From positions 1-61,811 of the forward strand of contig NZ_JNAL01000009.1 of the NCBI RefSeq assembly GCF_000759955.1: a stretch of DNA of 61,811 bases. Reading direction: 5' to 3'. A program made the translations under genes and the position numbers. Under the pieces are notes generated by a model, which was not told the DNA's origin, searched no databases, and saw only the letters and a program-made list of their open reading frames with translations. The stretch is from Prochlorococcus marinus str. MIT 9201. Lineage in GTDB: Bacteria; Cyanobacteriota; Cyanobacteriia; PCC-6307; Cyanobiaceae. Shown piece after piece: positions 34,101 through 42,367 of this stretch (the first letter of the stretch is position 1; each line of letters starts with the position of its first letter).

Positions 34101-35042
34101 TTAAAGCTGTTTAAGAGATTCAAGTAAATTGATAGTAATACCTTTTTCACTCATTGAATGACCGGCATCATCAACAATAATTAATTCAGAATTCTTTAAT
34201 TCTTTATTTAGATCCCAAGCACTCCTTAAAGGACATACAACGTCATACCTACCCTGAATTATTTTTGTTGGTATAGATTCTATTGTTTTTATATTATTCA
34301 AAATAAAATTATCTTCTAAGAAAATATTATTAATAAAATAATGACATTCGATCCTTGCAAAGGCATCTGAAAAAGAATTAACTTCAGACTTATCAAAATC
34401 AAATTTTTTATTTATTAAATGACTTGTTGAGAGTTCCCATTTTGTCCAAGCTGCTGCTGCTTTTGATCTAAGATTTACATCCGAAGATGTTAGATATTTA
34501 TAAAAAGATTTTATTAAATCATTTCTTTCTTCTTTTGGTATTACAGAAATATATTCCTCAAATTCATCGGGAAATATCTCACTTGCACCATATTGATAGA
34601 ACCATAACAATTCAAACTTTCTACATAAAAATATTCCTCGCAAAGTTAAGCTGATAACTCTTGAGGGATTTTTAATCGCATATATAAGTGAAAGTGTTGA
34701 GCCCCAAGATCCACCAAACAAATGCCAAGTATCTATTTTTAAAAGAATCCTTAATTTCTCAATATCATCAACTAAATGATTGGTCGTATTTTCTTTTAAT
34801 TCGGAGAAAGGAGTTGAAGAACCGCAACCTCTTTGGTCAAATTGAATAATATCGAATTTATCTGGATCAAAGTATCTTCTATATCTTGGTTGACTTCCTC
34901 CTCCTGGACCTCCATGAATAACAAGAATTTTTTTACCATTTGGATTACCAGATCTTTCCCAATAAATTGTATGAATATCACTTACTTGTAAAAAACCCTT
35001 TTCACGTACTTCAATTTGCGGAAACAAGACTTGATTTTTCAT
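34101..35042 (-). CDS. pip: Proline iminopeptidase (prolyl aminopeptidase)
   Basis: The 313-residue alpha/beta hydrolase removes N-terminal proline from peptides. The oxyanion HGGPGGG lies at residues 43-49, the nucleophile Ser112 in FGGSWGS, the Asp in QGRYDVVCP and the His in DDAGHSMSE. The family length is about 315. It stands alone on the minus strand; a terminator hairpin upstream separates it from the next transcript. Confidence 0.95.
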   Translation of the reverse strand: MKNQVLFPQIEVREKGFLQVSDIHTIYWERSGNPNGKKILVIHGGPGGGSQPRYRRYFDPDKFDIIQFDQRGCGSSTPFSELKENTTNHLVDDIEKLRILLKIDTWHLFGGSWGSTLSLIYAIKNPSRVISLTLRGIFLCRKFELLWFYQYGASEIFPDEFEEYISVIPKEERNDLIKSFYKYLTSSDVNLRSKAAAAWTKWELSTSHLINKKFDFDKSEVNSFSDAFARIECHYFINNIFLEDNFILNNIKTIESIPTKIIQGRYDVVCPLRSAWDLNKELKNSELIIVDDAGHSMSEKGITINLLESLKQL

Positions 35043-35116
35043 TTTGAAATATTTTAATCACTTTATTAATCCATATTATCCAAAAAGAAGTCTAGTTTAG
35101 AAGAAATTTGTTAAAC

Positions 35117-35147
35117 AAAAAAAGGACTGCTTGTACAGTCCTTTTTA
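35117..35147 (-). terminator. Strong rho-independent terminator
   Basis: AAAAAGGACTG (35119-35129) pairs perfectly with CAGTCCTTTTT (35136-35146) around a six-base loop. Read on the minus strand it ends in seven T. It would end a minus-strand transcript arising from 35.2-35.5 kb, where no protein gene is found. Confidence 0.8.
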
Positions 35148-35480
35148 ATATTTGATTTCCTTCTTACAGGATAAAAAATTACATATTTTAAAGTCTATTT
35201 ACTCATAAACCTAGAATACGTGAGATCGGGGATTTCTCTCGATAATTTCAGTCCCTATTGTCGCTAGTAATTATAAAGCGAAGTCTTATCAGACTAATTG
35301 ATTGAACTTTAATTTTCGAATAATCCCATTCTCAGGAAAACGCTTCCTATATTTTGGAATTTGCTAAATTTCAGGCGGACTATCAATCATTTAGATTGCC
35401 TCCGAACTCAACATTTATAAATTACTCCATTTTATATTTTCAGTAAATCCGTAAATATGCTGATTTACTTTTTTCTTGAT
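35148..35480 (-). ncRNA. Candidate structured non-coding RNA
   Basis: About 400 bases between pip and the next gene hold no coding frame but are less AT-rich than other gaps. They contain several local pairings on the minus strand: CAATC-TAAAT-GATTG inside CGGAGG...TCCG, AGGAA-GCG-TTTTCCT-like, GGGA...TCCC. They run into the strong terminator at 35117-35147. The layout suggests a free-standing RNA. I compared it by eye with 6S, tmRNA, RNase P and SRP RNA and found no convincing match. Confidence 0.3.
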
Positions 35481-35550
35481 TTGTAAGAGGATTTTAATGA
35501 TCCTTTGTTTTTTATAGATAAATATAAGAATTAAAGTCTATAATTTTTAA

Positions 35551-35733
35551 TTATTCAGATTCATAAAGCAAAATAGATTCAATTATTCTTTTATCACTAT
35601 CAGAAAGTTTATAATCTTCTAATTTCCACTGAACAAATTTTACACACTCATCAATAGAAGGATTCTTATCCCGGCACTTACGCCACTCTCTAATCCAATC
35701 TGCCAAGGCAAAAGTAATTTTTGTAGTCAGCAT
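35551..35733 (-). CDS. Small hypothetical protein (60 aa)
   Basis: ATG 35733 is preferred to the in-frame TTG at 35742. The protein is soluble and helical with ALADWIREWRKCRDKNPSID in the N-terminal half. The preceding micro-gene ends two bases before this start, so the two are likely coupled. No family was recognised. Confidence 0.6.
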   Translation of the reverse strand: MLTTKITFALADWIREWRKCRDKNPSIDECVKFVQWKLEDYKLSDSDKRIIESILLYESE

Positions 35734-35735
35734 AT

Positions 35736-35876
35736 TTACCAATCAGGGTAATTAAAATCTCGGCCAATAGGTTCTTCGTAAAATTCCTCTTCTTTTATAC
35801 CTTTTTCATATTTTTCAATAATCTTCTGATAAGAAGCTATTGAGGGAATTAAATCTCCTACATATATTGGCTCCAT
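35736..35876 (-). CDS. Micro-protein (46 aa)
   Basis: ATG 35876 opens a frame ending two bases before the next gene: GDLIPSIASYQKIIEKYEKG, then an acidic stretch and a C terminus RDFNYPDW. It is soluble. The tight spacing and normal codon use support a real gene. Confidence 0.55.
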   Translation of the reverse strand: MEPIYVGDLIPSIASYQKIIEKYEKGIKEEEFYEEPIGRDFNYPDW

Positions 35877-35950
35877 TGTAATTGATATAATGATTGAAAT
35901 TATTTATTATTCTATACAAGAATTTAATAAATAGATTATTAATATTCATT

Positions 35951-36046
35951 ATGGATTTCATCAAAAAGAACAAGATCTTAACATTAATGGCGTTAATTGC
36001 AGTTTTATCATTTGCATTAGAAAAAATAGGAATAATACACCCTTAA
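35951..36046 (+). CDS. Micro-protein with one membrane span (31 aa)
   Basis: ATG 35951; the basic start (FIKKNK) is followed by one hydrophobic helix (ILTLMALIAVLSFAL) and a short tail. The basic start and single helix repeat a scheme seen in several other micro-genes here. Confidence 0.5.
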   Translation: MDFIKKNKILTLMALIAVLSFALEKIGIIHP

Positions 36047-36075
36047 ATTAATTAAGTTCATTTGATAAATACTTT

Positions 36076-36165
36076 CTAATGAAATAAGTAAACTGATACT
36101 ATTACTGCAAAAATAAGCAATGGAGATAATAATGTAAAAATTAAAGTTGAAAGATTAATCAGCAT
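36076..36165 (-). CDS. Possible micro-protein with one membrane span (29 aa)
   Basis: ATG 36165 opens a wholly hydrophobic 29-residue frame (LIFTLLSPLLIFAVIVSVYL). It converges with the preceding micro-gene. It is short enough that chance cannot be excluded. Confidence 0.35.
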   Translation of the reverse strand: MLINLSTLIFTLLSPLLIFAVIVSVYLFH

Positions 36166-36257
36166 AAATTTTAAATAAATACACAAATTTAATAAACATC
36201 ACTTTTAAGCATTTGCAATAAGTAAAATTTAAATTATTACGATATAAAAAAACATTG

Positions 36258-36452
36258 ATGAAAGAAAGATATAAAGAAGAATATGAAGGGGGCTCAGACT
36301 TACTATGGCCAAGTGATAAAGAGGATAAAATAACTCGGCAATTTTATAAAGATTTATCTAATCTTTCAAAAAACATAAAATATAGTAAAAAGAAAAAGCT
36401 AAAACTTTTTGAACAATTAGTTAGAATTTTACAAAGCAAATACTGGAGTTAA
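36258..36452 (+). CDS. Small charged hypothetical protein (64 aa)
   Basis: ATG 36258 is preferred over the adjoining TTG. The product is charged and helical (RQFYKDLSNLSKNIKYSKKK). It precedes the CPBP protease gene by 17 bases on the same strand. Confidence 0.55.
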   Translation: MKERYKEEYEGGSDLLWPSDKEDKITRQFYKDLSNLSKNIKYSKKKKLKLFEQLVRILQSKYWS

Positions 36453-36469
36453 TTAATATTCAAACTAAA

Positions 36470-37318
36470 ATGAGAAATGTAATGATACTAATTAGAAGTT
36501 TTTTTCTTTTAAGACCAAGATTTTTATCCACTATATTTTTTATTCCTATTCTTTATGGCATCGGCTGGGCTTTATCTCAGCCACTTTTATTGTTTAATTT
36601 CGAAAAAGAAAATTTATCCTTAATAGGTACTGTTATTACTTTCTTACTTTTTATATTTTTACTCCCATATTGGTTTTATATCAAACAAAGCAAATCAAGT
36701 GCTTGGATACTTCTTGGGATAACAAAAGATAAATTCTTAAACAACTTTGTCAATTTTTCTCAAGGTATTTTATTTGCTTTAGTTTTAATAATTCTAATTC
36801 TGGTACCACTATGGCAACAAAATTATATTTCTTGGATAGGTGAATTCTCGCCAAAAATATTTTTAAATTCTATTGTACTGGGATTAGGTGTTGGATTCGC
36901 AGAGGAAGTAATTTTTCGAGGCTGGTTACTAGAAGAATTAAAATTTGAATATGGTACGAAAATATCAATAGCTTTACAAGCTATAATTTTTAGCTTAGTT
37001 CATAATTTATCAAATGAGATCTTTTGGAACATAGTAGTATTACGTTTGGGATTTATTTTACTTGGGATATTTCTATCATTAGTAAAAATTAGAGATAAAG
37101 GTTCTTTATGGAATTGTATAGGAATTCATGGAGGACTTGTAGGTATTTGGTTTTTATTAAATAACGGATTAATAGAATTCAAAGAAAATACACCTTCTTT
37201 TTTAGCAGGGCCTTTTGAACAAAATATTCCAAACCCAATCGGAAGCTTTAGTGCAATTTTAATTTTAATTTTGTTATGTATTTTTTATACAGTAAAATCA
37301 AAAAAGATTTTTACTTGA
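36470..37318 (+). CDS. CPBP family intramembrane metalloprotease
   Basis: The 282-residue membrane protein has eight or so spans and the three CPBP/ABI motifs: EEVIFRGWLLEEL near residues 144-156, SLVHNLSNEIFW (His) near 183, and GIHGGLVG (His) near 224. Members cleave membrane substrates or process CAAX-like or bacteriocin-related proteins. The substrate is unknown. Confidence 0.88.
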   Translation: MRNVMILIRSFFLLRPRFLSTIFFIPILYGIGWALSQPLLLFNFEKENLSLIGTVITFLLFIFLLPYWFYIKQSKSSAWILLGITKDKFLNNFVNFSQGILFALVLIILILVPLWQQNYISWIGEFSPKIFLNSIVLGLGVGFAEEVIFRGWLLEELKFEYGTKISIALQAIIFSLVHNLSNEIFWNIVVLRLGFILLGIFLSLVKIRDKGSLWNCIGIHGGLVGIWFLLNNGLIEFKENTPSFLAGPFEQNIPNPIGSFSAILILILLCIFYTVKSKKIFT

Positions 37319-37392
37319 CTTTTTTATTAGATATAAATACCCATTGATTTTTGATTAGTAATTGTCAGATTAAAATAAAGCTTAATACTTAT

Positions 37393-37557
37393 ATGAACTT
37401 TGATGCAGGAATAAGATTTATTGTGTTTTTAATAATTTTTGGAGTTATAAACTATCTTATGATGTTAAGAAGATATGAAAACGACATCAAAAAAAAGAAA
37501 TATTTACAACAGGAAAAAATTTCCAGGCTATACCCTAAAGGTTCATTTATTTTCTGA
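37393..37557 (+). CDS. Small membrane protein (54 aa)
   Basis: ATG 37393 is preferred over TTG 37351. One hydrophobic helix (GIRFIVFLIIFGVINYLMML) is followed by a basic tail. No family was recognised. Confidence 0.55.
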   Translation: MNFDAGIRFIVFLIIFGVINYLMMLRRYENDIKKKKYLQQEKISRLYPKGSFIF

Positions 37558-37585
37558 AATTAAAAAAAGTTTTTGTAGAATTTTC

Positions 37586-37906
37586 TCACCATTTTTTTTT
37601 GGTTTGTTGCCAACCTTCCTTTAACAATTTTTGCCATAATAATCTTGCTTCTTCAATAACTATTTTTTTTCTAGTTTTCATTAATGGAGGATTTTCTCCA
37701 TGAATTCCCATAATGCTCCCTTCTTCAATAACTATTTTTTTTCTAGTTTTCATTAATGGAGGATTTTCTCCATGAATTCCCATAATGCTCCCTTCTTCAA
37801 TAAACATATAAGCAATAGATTTATCAGAATGATCTTTATTTTTATAAAAACGCATCACCCCTACAAAATTGGAGTCAATCAACCAAAAATCATTATTTAA
37901 ATTCAA
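37586..37906 (-). CDS. DUF1651 family protein with an internal 24-residue duplication
   Basis: The protein shows the picocyanobacterial DUF1651 pattern: an N-terminal WLIDSNFVGVMRFYKNK strand pair, a GENPPLMKTRKKIVIEEA middle and ARLLWQKLLKEGWQ at the end. The segment EEGSIMGIHGENPPLMKTRK plus four residues occurs twice in a row because of a 72-bp duplication, making it longer (106) than the usual 75-85. The start is probably TTG 37906. The function is unknown. Confidence 0.75.
   Translation of the reverse strand: MNLNNDFWLIDSNFVGVMRFYKNKDHSDKSIAYMFIEEGSIMGIHGENPPLMKTRKKIVIEEGSIMGIHGENPPLMKTRKKIVIEEARLLWQKLLKEGWQQTKKKW
37649..37803. repeat. Perfect 72-bp tandem duplication
   Basis: 37649-37720 and 37721-37792 are identical by eye, and 11 bases of a third unit follow. 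The period keeps the reading frame. Identity implies a very recent event. Confidence 0.95.
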
Positions 37907-37974
37907 TAAACCAAAATGAAATTAGATTAATCATATTCTTTCTTCAGGATTAGCGAGGGAAATATCTATTTTTC

Positions 37975-38403
37975 TCAAACTTGATATATTTTTTCTTTTT
38001 GCCTACTTTTTTTCAATTCGCCGCGTTTTTTCTTAAACTCAACTCTTTTCTTTTGAGATGCTTTAGTAGGTTTTGTAGATTTTCTAAATCTAAATGGTTT
38101 ATTTAAGCCATCTTTTATGATTGAAATAAATTTCATTAAGGCTAGCTGCCTATTAAGTAATTGATTTCTATGTTCTTGAACCGTTAAACATAAACTATTT
38201 TTGACTAATTTATTTTTCAAATTAATCTTGAGAATTGCTTTCTGATAATCATTTAGTACTTTTGAATCTTCTAAATTAAAAATAATCTCTACTCTGCTTT
38301 CAATTTTATTTACATTCTGCCCTCCAGGCCCTGAAGATCTGGAAAATCGCCACTTAATTTCGTTGGATGGTATTACTAATGTTTTAGTAATTTTTAAATC
38401 CAT
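37975..38403 (-). CDS. arfB: Alternative ribosome-rescue factor ArfB (YaeJ/ICT1-like)
   Basis: The 142-residue protein has the catalytic GPGGQNVNKIESRV (GGQ at residues 27-29), which hydrolyses peptidyl-tRNA, and a lysine/arginine-rich C-terminal tail that enters the empty mRNA channel of a stalled ribosome. It lacks the codon-recognition domain of true release factors, as expected. Confidence 0.93.
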   Translation of the reverse strand: MDLKITKTLVIPSNEIKWRFSRSSGPGGQNVNKIESRVEIIFNLEDSKVLNDYQKAILKINLKNKLVKNSLCLTVQEHRNQLLNRQLALMKFISIIKDGLNKPFRFRKSTKPTKASQKKRVEFKKKRGELKKSRQKEKIYQV

Positions 38404-38493
38404 TTTTAGTTCTTCTCAATTTAGATTTTTAGAATTGTCTCTCTTATACTTTAAAACATATCTTAAAATTTGATCGGTAAATACTGTGCGGTT

Positions 38494-38844
38494 ATGTTAG
38501 GTAAACCGAAATTCGGTGTATTTGCCGTATTAATATCTTCGGTATTTATCCTTTCATATTTAAAAAAATTATTAGATATTGGATTTGTACTAATTCAAAG
38601 GTCACTTATGTATTCAATGTTTGATCTTCTTTTTGAAACACCTTCATATCGCCCAGTATATGTTATTTCGGATAGTGAAATGAAGGAGCTAAAGAAAAAC
38701 CAACATCAAGAAGAACTTGATGAAATTACAAAACAAAAAGTAAAACTGGAAGATGCGTTTAAAGCTCAACTAAAACATCTTGAAGAGAGAGAAAAAGAAT
38801 TAAAGAAAGAACTTAAAGTACTCTCAGCTTCGAAAAATAAATAA
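38494..38844 (+). CDS. Membrane-anchored coiled-coil protein (116 aa)
   Basis: ATG 38494 is chosen over TTG 38470. One membrane helix (FAVLISSVFILSYLKKLL) is followed by an aromatic linker and a C-terminal coiled coil of about 50 residues rich in Lys and Glu (EEREKELKKELKVLSASKNK). The function is unknown. A terminator follows. Confidence 0.65.
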   Translation: MLGKPKFGVFAVLISSVFILSYLKKLLDIGFVLIQRSLMYSMFDLLFETPSYRPVYVISDSEMKELKKNQHQEELDEITKQKVKLEDAFKAQLKHLEEREKELKKELKVLSASKNK

Positions 38845-38870
38845 TTTATTTTTAAAGAATTTACTTTTTT

Positions 38871-38897
38871 AAAAGACGGTTAAAAACCGTCTTTTTT
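38871..38897 (+). terminator. Rho-independent terminator
   Basis: AAAAGACGGTT pairs with AACCGTCTTTT around three A, followed by more T. It lies 27 bases after the coiled-coil gene. Confidence 0.85.
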
Positions 38898-38963
38898 AAT
38901 TCTTCAAGTTTTAAGGTATCGATTAAATCCACAGATTTTAAAAATATTTTCCATAATTAAAAA

Positions 38964-39068
38964 ATGAACAATAATAAAGAAAAAATAAGAATGTTCTTAC
39001 CCTTTAGTTGGGTAATTTGTGCAGCAATATCTTTTGCTTATATAAATTCACATTTGATAAATACCTAA
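38964..39068 (+). CDS. Micro-protein with one membrane span (34 aa)
   Basis: ATG 38964; the charged start (NNNKEKIR) precedes one helix (MFLPFSWVICAAISFAYI). It ends six bases before the next gene, suggesting a shared transcript. Confidence 0.5.
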   Translation: MNNNKEKIRMFLPFSWVICAAISFAYINSHLINT

Positions 39069-39073
39069 TATAA

Positions 39074-39418
39074 ATGTCTTATCCCTCAAAAGACGAAATA
39101 CTTGCATCTTCAAAAGGCTGGGTAGCATCTTTTTTAAATTTTCTTCCTGGTTTAGGATCGGGTTACTTATATCAAAGAAGATGGATGCCTTATTTTTTTA
39201 CCATCACTGTGAGCACTGCATGGTTTGCTTTAGGTTTTTTTTTAAAAGGAGATTCAGAACCTTCTCAAAATGAACAAATAATTGGAATCTCTGGTCTTTT
39301 TTTTATCTCGATAGTTACAGTTATAGAAGCCAACTTAGCTTTCAAAAAAGCAAGTAATAAAACAAAAGCTGAAAAAGAAAAAATAATTTCCTCTATTAAA
39401 AAAGGATGGTTTAATTAA
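39074..39418 (+). CDS. Hypothetical membrane protein (114 aa)
   Basis: It contains SFLNFLPGLGSGYLYQRRW, a glycine-rich re-entrant-like segment as in TM2-type proteins, then two membrane helices and a lysine-rich tail. No function is known. It follows a micro-gene by five bases. Confidence 0.65.
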   Translation: MSYPSKDEILASSKGWVASFLNFLPGLGSGYLYQRRWMPYFFTITVSTAWFALGFFLKGDSEPSQNEQIIGISGLFFISIVTVIEANLAFKKASNKTKAEKEKIISSIKKGWFN

Positions 39419-39531
39419 TACTAAAGATTAGATTTAAGCAAAAATTTAATTACATATCAGTTTCTTAATTTGTAGTAAGAAAATTACAATAAATACTTTT
39501 TAAGATAAATTTAAAAAATCATTTAATTTTT

Positions 39532-39804
39532 TCAGTTATAAAAAAATAAAATTTCCTTTTCTTTGAGACCTTCCCATCCTGAGTCAATTAATAATTGATT
39601 CAATGTTTCTTTATCAAAATGCTTAGAACCAGTTTTAACGCATCTATTTCTCATTGATTTTTTAACACCACTCCTTTGTCTTTTATTCTCCTCACCCATA
39701 ATTCTGTTATATAGATCTAGCATTTTTGGTGGGATTGGAGTACCATCAAGATCGACTCCATTTTGAATCGCAAGGTCAACAGCCTGCATTCCCATTTTTT
39801 TCAT
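39532..39804 (-). CDS. Hypothetical protein (90 aa)
   Basis: A soluble basic protein with GVDLDGTPIPPKMLDLYNRI in the N-terminal half and RQRSGVKKSMRNRCVKTGSK in the middle. Its look is that of a conserved picocyanobacterial protein, but I cannot name a family. Confidence 0.65.
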   Translation of the reverse strand: MKKMGMQAVDLAIQNGVDLDGTPIPPKMLDLYNRIMGEENKRQRSGVKKSMRNRCVKTGSKHFDKETLNQLLIDSGWEGLKEKEILFFYN

Positions 39805-39872
39805 ATATTAAACAAAAGCTAAAAATATAATAAAACAAAAACTTACAAATCTAGAATTCTGTGAATAATAAT

Positions 39873-40322
39873 TTATTGATTTTGAATTTCTTTAAGTACT
39901 CTAATAGCCTCTTTAATGTGTTCAGGACCATTCAATAAATCCCTAAAGATATGCCTAACTGTACCTTTTCGATCGATAACATAAGTTACTCTACCATCCA
40001 TAAAACCTAATACTTTAGGAACCTTAAAAGTTTTCCTAAGAGAATCATTCGTATCGCAAAGTAGTGGATATTGTAATTTATTTTTATTGGCAAATGCCAA
40101 ATGACTTGAGGTACTTCCATTGCTTACTCCCCACACTTGCGCACCTAATACTTTAAATAAGTCATATTTATCTCTAAATCCGCAAACTTCTATAGTGCAA
40201 CCCGGCGTATCATCTTTTGGATAAAAAAATAAAACAAGGGGATTTTTTAATCCCTTATTTGATCTTTTAACTCCATTTTGATCCAGTAAAGAGAATTCTG
40301 GAATTTTATCTCCAATTTGCAC
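39873..40322 (-). CDS. bcp: Thioredoxin-dependent peroxiredoxin, BCP/PrxQ type
   Basis: The 149-residue peroxiredoxin reduces hydroperoxides. The peroxidatic Cys42 lies in PKDDTPGCTIEVCGFRD and the resolving Cys47 five residues later, the PrxQ arrangement. The family length is about 150. It stands alone on the minus strand. Confidence 0.95.
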   Translation of the reverse strand: MQIGDKIPEFSLLDQNGVKRSNKGLKNPLVLFFYPKDDTPGCTIEVCGFRDKYDLFKVLGAQVWGVSNGSTSSHLAFANKNKLQYPLLCDTNDSLRKTFKVPKVLGFMDGRVTYVIDRKGTVRHIFRDLLNGPEHIKEAIRVLKEIQNQ

Positions 40323-40472
40323 AACAATTATTATAAAGCTTCATATTAGATGTTTATATGTTTTTTTTGTGGCCTTCATAGTAAATAACGAATATTAAAG
40401 TCAGTTTTTTTGTTTTAAAAGATACTAAAAAATTCTTTAAATAATGTAAGTTAGATTTATTAATTCAATATT

Positions 40473-40604
40473 ATGGAATTAATAATTTATATTTTTTTAT
40501 TTCTTATTCTTTTTCTAGGAGTTATTTTTAATTTAAAAATAACTAATTTTAAAAAAGTTAAAGAGATTCGCAACAAAGCTAAAGTTTATTCAAAAAAAGA
40601 ATAA
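40473..40604 (+). CDS. Micro-protein with one membrane span (43 aa)
   Basis: ATG 40473; a hydrophobic helix (IIYIFLFLILFLGVIFNL) is followed by a basic, helical tail (FKKVKEIRNKAKVYSKKE). Confidence 0.5.
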   Translation: MELIIYIFLFLILFLGVIFNLKITNFKKVKEIRNKAKVYSKKE

Positions 40605-40624
40605 TTAAATACCTATTAATAAGA

Positions 40625-40864
40625 TTAAAATTCAATTTTTTCATTTGGAGTAAATACTGAGCAATATTTTTTTACTAAGTTCTTTGGCTGATTATTAGAA
40701 GATTTAGTTAATTTTAATTTTAGTTTTTCTATTGCCTCGTTAGCATTAATCTCGCCAAGTCGATATCTTGCGCAAGTATCCAATACTTTAAACATTTTTG
40801 TAGTAACTGCTTCAGCTGGATAAATTAGAAAAATTAGGTAAAAAACGACAAATAAGTACTTCAT
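40625..40864 (-). CDS. Small secreted hypothetical protein (79 aa)
   Basis: A signal peptide (LFVVFYLIFLIYPAEA) precedes a short mature region with two Cys (TCARY and KYCSVF) and a helical middle (GEINANEAIEKLKLKLTKSS). It probably acts in the periplasm or lumen. No family was recognised. Confidence 0.6.
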   Translation of the reverse strand: MKYLFVVFYLIFLIYPAEAVTTKMFKVLDTCARYRLGEINANEAIEKLKLKLTKSSNNQPKNLVKKYCSVFTPNEKIEF

Positions 40865-41036
40865 TTTTTTATAGAAATTTAGCGATTAGTTTCAATAATT
40901 TAGAAACAAAATTAATTTTGAAAAAGATTTAAATTTAATAGGATATCTAATTTGAGTTTGATCAAGGTATTTCACACAACAATAATAAAAGAAATTCAGA
41001 TAAAATAGGTGATAATAAAAAATAATCTCAGTGAAA

Positions 41037-41174
41037 ATGAAAAGATTAATAGATAAACACAAAACACTTATAAATTGGTATCAAAAAAAATTCAAATTGA
41101 GTGATTATCAACTACTTTGGTTAGTTTTCTTTAAAGGGGTATTAATAACAATTATATTTTCAAAAATTTTTTAA
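41037..41174 (+). CDS. Micro-protein with one membrane span (45 aa)
   Basis: ATG 41037; a basic N-terminal half (HKTLINWYQKKFKLSDYQ) precedes a C-terminal helix (LLWLVFFKGVLITIIFSKIF). It lies about 90 bases upstream of tatA. Confidence 0.5.
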   Translation: MKRLIDKHKTLINWYQKKFKLSDYQLLWLVFFKGVLITIIFSKIF

Positions 41175-41264
41175 TATTAATAAAGCTATTCCAAGAATGA
41201 AATTTTTACATGTTTTGACTATATTTAATAGTAGATTTCCTCATAAATTAAATAGTTATCAGCT

Positions 41265-41555
41265 ATGAATATTTTTGGTGTAGGTTTGCCTGAAGTTACT
41301 GTAATACTCATCTTAGCTCTTTTAATTTTTGGTCCCAAAAAGCTTCCAGAATTAGGAAAACAGCTTGGCAAAACTTTAAAAAGTCTTAAAAAAGCCTCGA
41401 ATGAATTTCAAAATGAAATCGATCAAGTCATGAAAGAAGAAAATGAAGAGGAATCTCCTAAATCTATAGAAAGTAGTCAAAAAAGTGAAATTAATCAAGA
41501 AAAAATAGTTTCAGAAAACAAGAATTTTTCAAATAAAGAAAACAACAACAACTAA
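41265..41555 (+). CDS. tatA: Sec-independent translocase protein TatA/E
   Basis: The 96-residue protein has a short membrane helix (GLPEVTVILILALLIFGPKK), the FGPKKLPELGKQLGKTLK hinge and amphipathic helix, and an acidic tail, which is diagnostic for TatA. It forms the pore that exports folded proteins across the thylakoid or inner membrane. The next gene starts four bases after its stop. Confidence 0.94.
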   Translation: MNIFGVGLPEVTVILILALLIFGPKKLPELGKQLGKTLKSLKKASNEFQNEIDQVMKEENEEESPKSIESSQKSEINQEKIVSENKNFSNKENNNN

Positions 41556-41559
41556 TATC

Positions 41560-41952
41560 TTGGAAAGGCCCATAACCCCCATAGACGAATTTGAAAGAGC
41601 ATTAGATAAAGCAGCTCTTTCAAAAGAAGAATATGAATTAATAGACTACATTCGCTATACAAGCGTTTTTACACAACCAAGTCTTATTAAGGATTTAAAA
41701 AGGCCATCAAAGCCTCCTCTTTTGTCAGTTCTATGTCAAATTTGCAGAAAAATTGGTTCAGAGATGCCAGATCACTTCAATAAAGTAATTAAGTGGTCAA
41801 TTGAAGTTAGTGATCATGATACAAAATGGGATGCTCATCTAATTTGCGCAGAGGCATTAAGTATAGACAAAATCCCATTAAGTCCTATTCATGGAACAAC
41901 TTTATTTGATGTTCTTGTTGTACACAAAGAATTATTTCTTGGCTTTGATTGA
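41560..41952 (+). CDS. Hypothetical protein downstream of tatA (130 aa)
   Basis: A soluble protein from TTG 41560 (ERPITPIDEFERALDKAALS). The middle has CQICRKIGSEMPDHF with two Cys, and the end is helical. The four-base gap suggests co-transcription with tatA. No domain was recognised. Confidence 0.65.
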   Translation: MERPITPIDEFERALDKAALSKEEYELIDYIRYTSVFTQPSLIKDLKRPSKPPLLSVLCQICRKIGSEMPDHFNKVIKWSIEVSDHDTKWDAHLICAEALSIDKIPLSPIHGTTLFDVLVVHKELFLGFD

Positions 41953-41958
41953 ATTAAA

Positions 41959-42276
41959 TTAATCATCCAAAGGCACAGAATCAGTATCTATAACTTCCGA
42001 ATCATCATACTTACTTATTTTTTTTTCAATCCAGTTATTTATAAAACTAACTAAAGGCAACGAACCTCTAAAAATAAAAATAGAGGTAGGCAAAGCGCTT
42101 AATAAACCTACTATAGGACTTTTAAAAAGTAATCTTCCAGCTTTTATGTTAAATAAAATAATAAGCGCAGAGGGGACAATAACTTTAACTACTGTTTTGA
42201 GCGCCTCAAGCCAACCAACACGATATGTCCACCAAATTAAAATTATGCCAATTATATAGAGGAATAAATAAGTCAT
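41959..42276 (-). CDS. Hypothetical membrane protein (105 aa)
   Basis: Three hydrophobic helices (YLFLYIIGIILIWWTYRVGW at the start) precede an acidic C-terminal tail (DDSEVIDTDSVPLDD). No family was recognised. It converges with the preceding gene with a six-base gap. Confidence 0.6.
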   Translation of the reverse strand: MTYLFLYIIGIILIWWTYRVGWLEALKTVVKVIVPSALIILFNIKAGRLLFKSPIVGLLSALPTSIFIFRGSLPLVSFINNWIEKKISKYDDSEVIDTDSVPLDD

Positions 42277-42367
42277 AAAAATAGTATAATAATTATCTAT
42301 TTATCTTGTTCTTACTAAGAAAAAGATTTTTATAAATTTTTTAACTTCAATCAATCAAATTCTAATA

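Noticed and set aside
35148-35480. 6S RNA, tmRNA, RNase P or SRP RNA
   Set aside because: No tag-peptide frame, tRNA-like end, P4 core or long rod-like pairing could be matched by eye.
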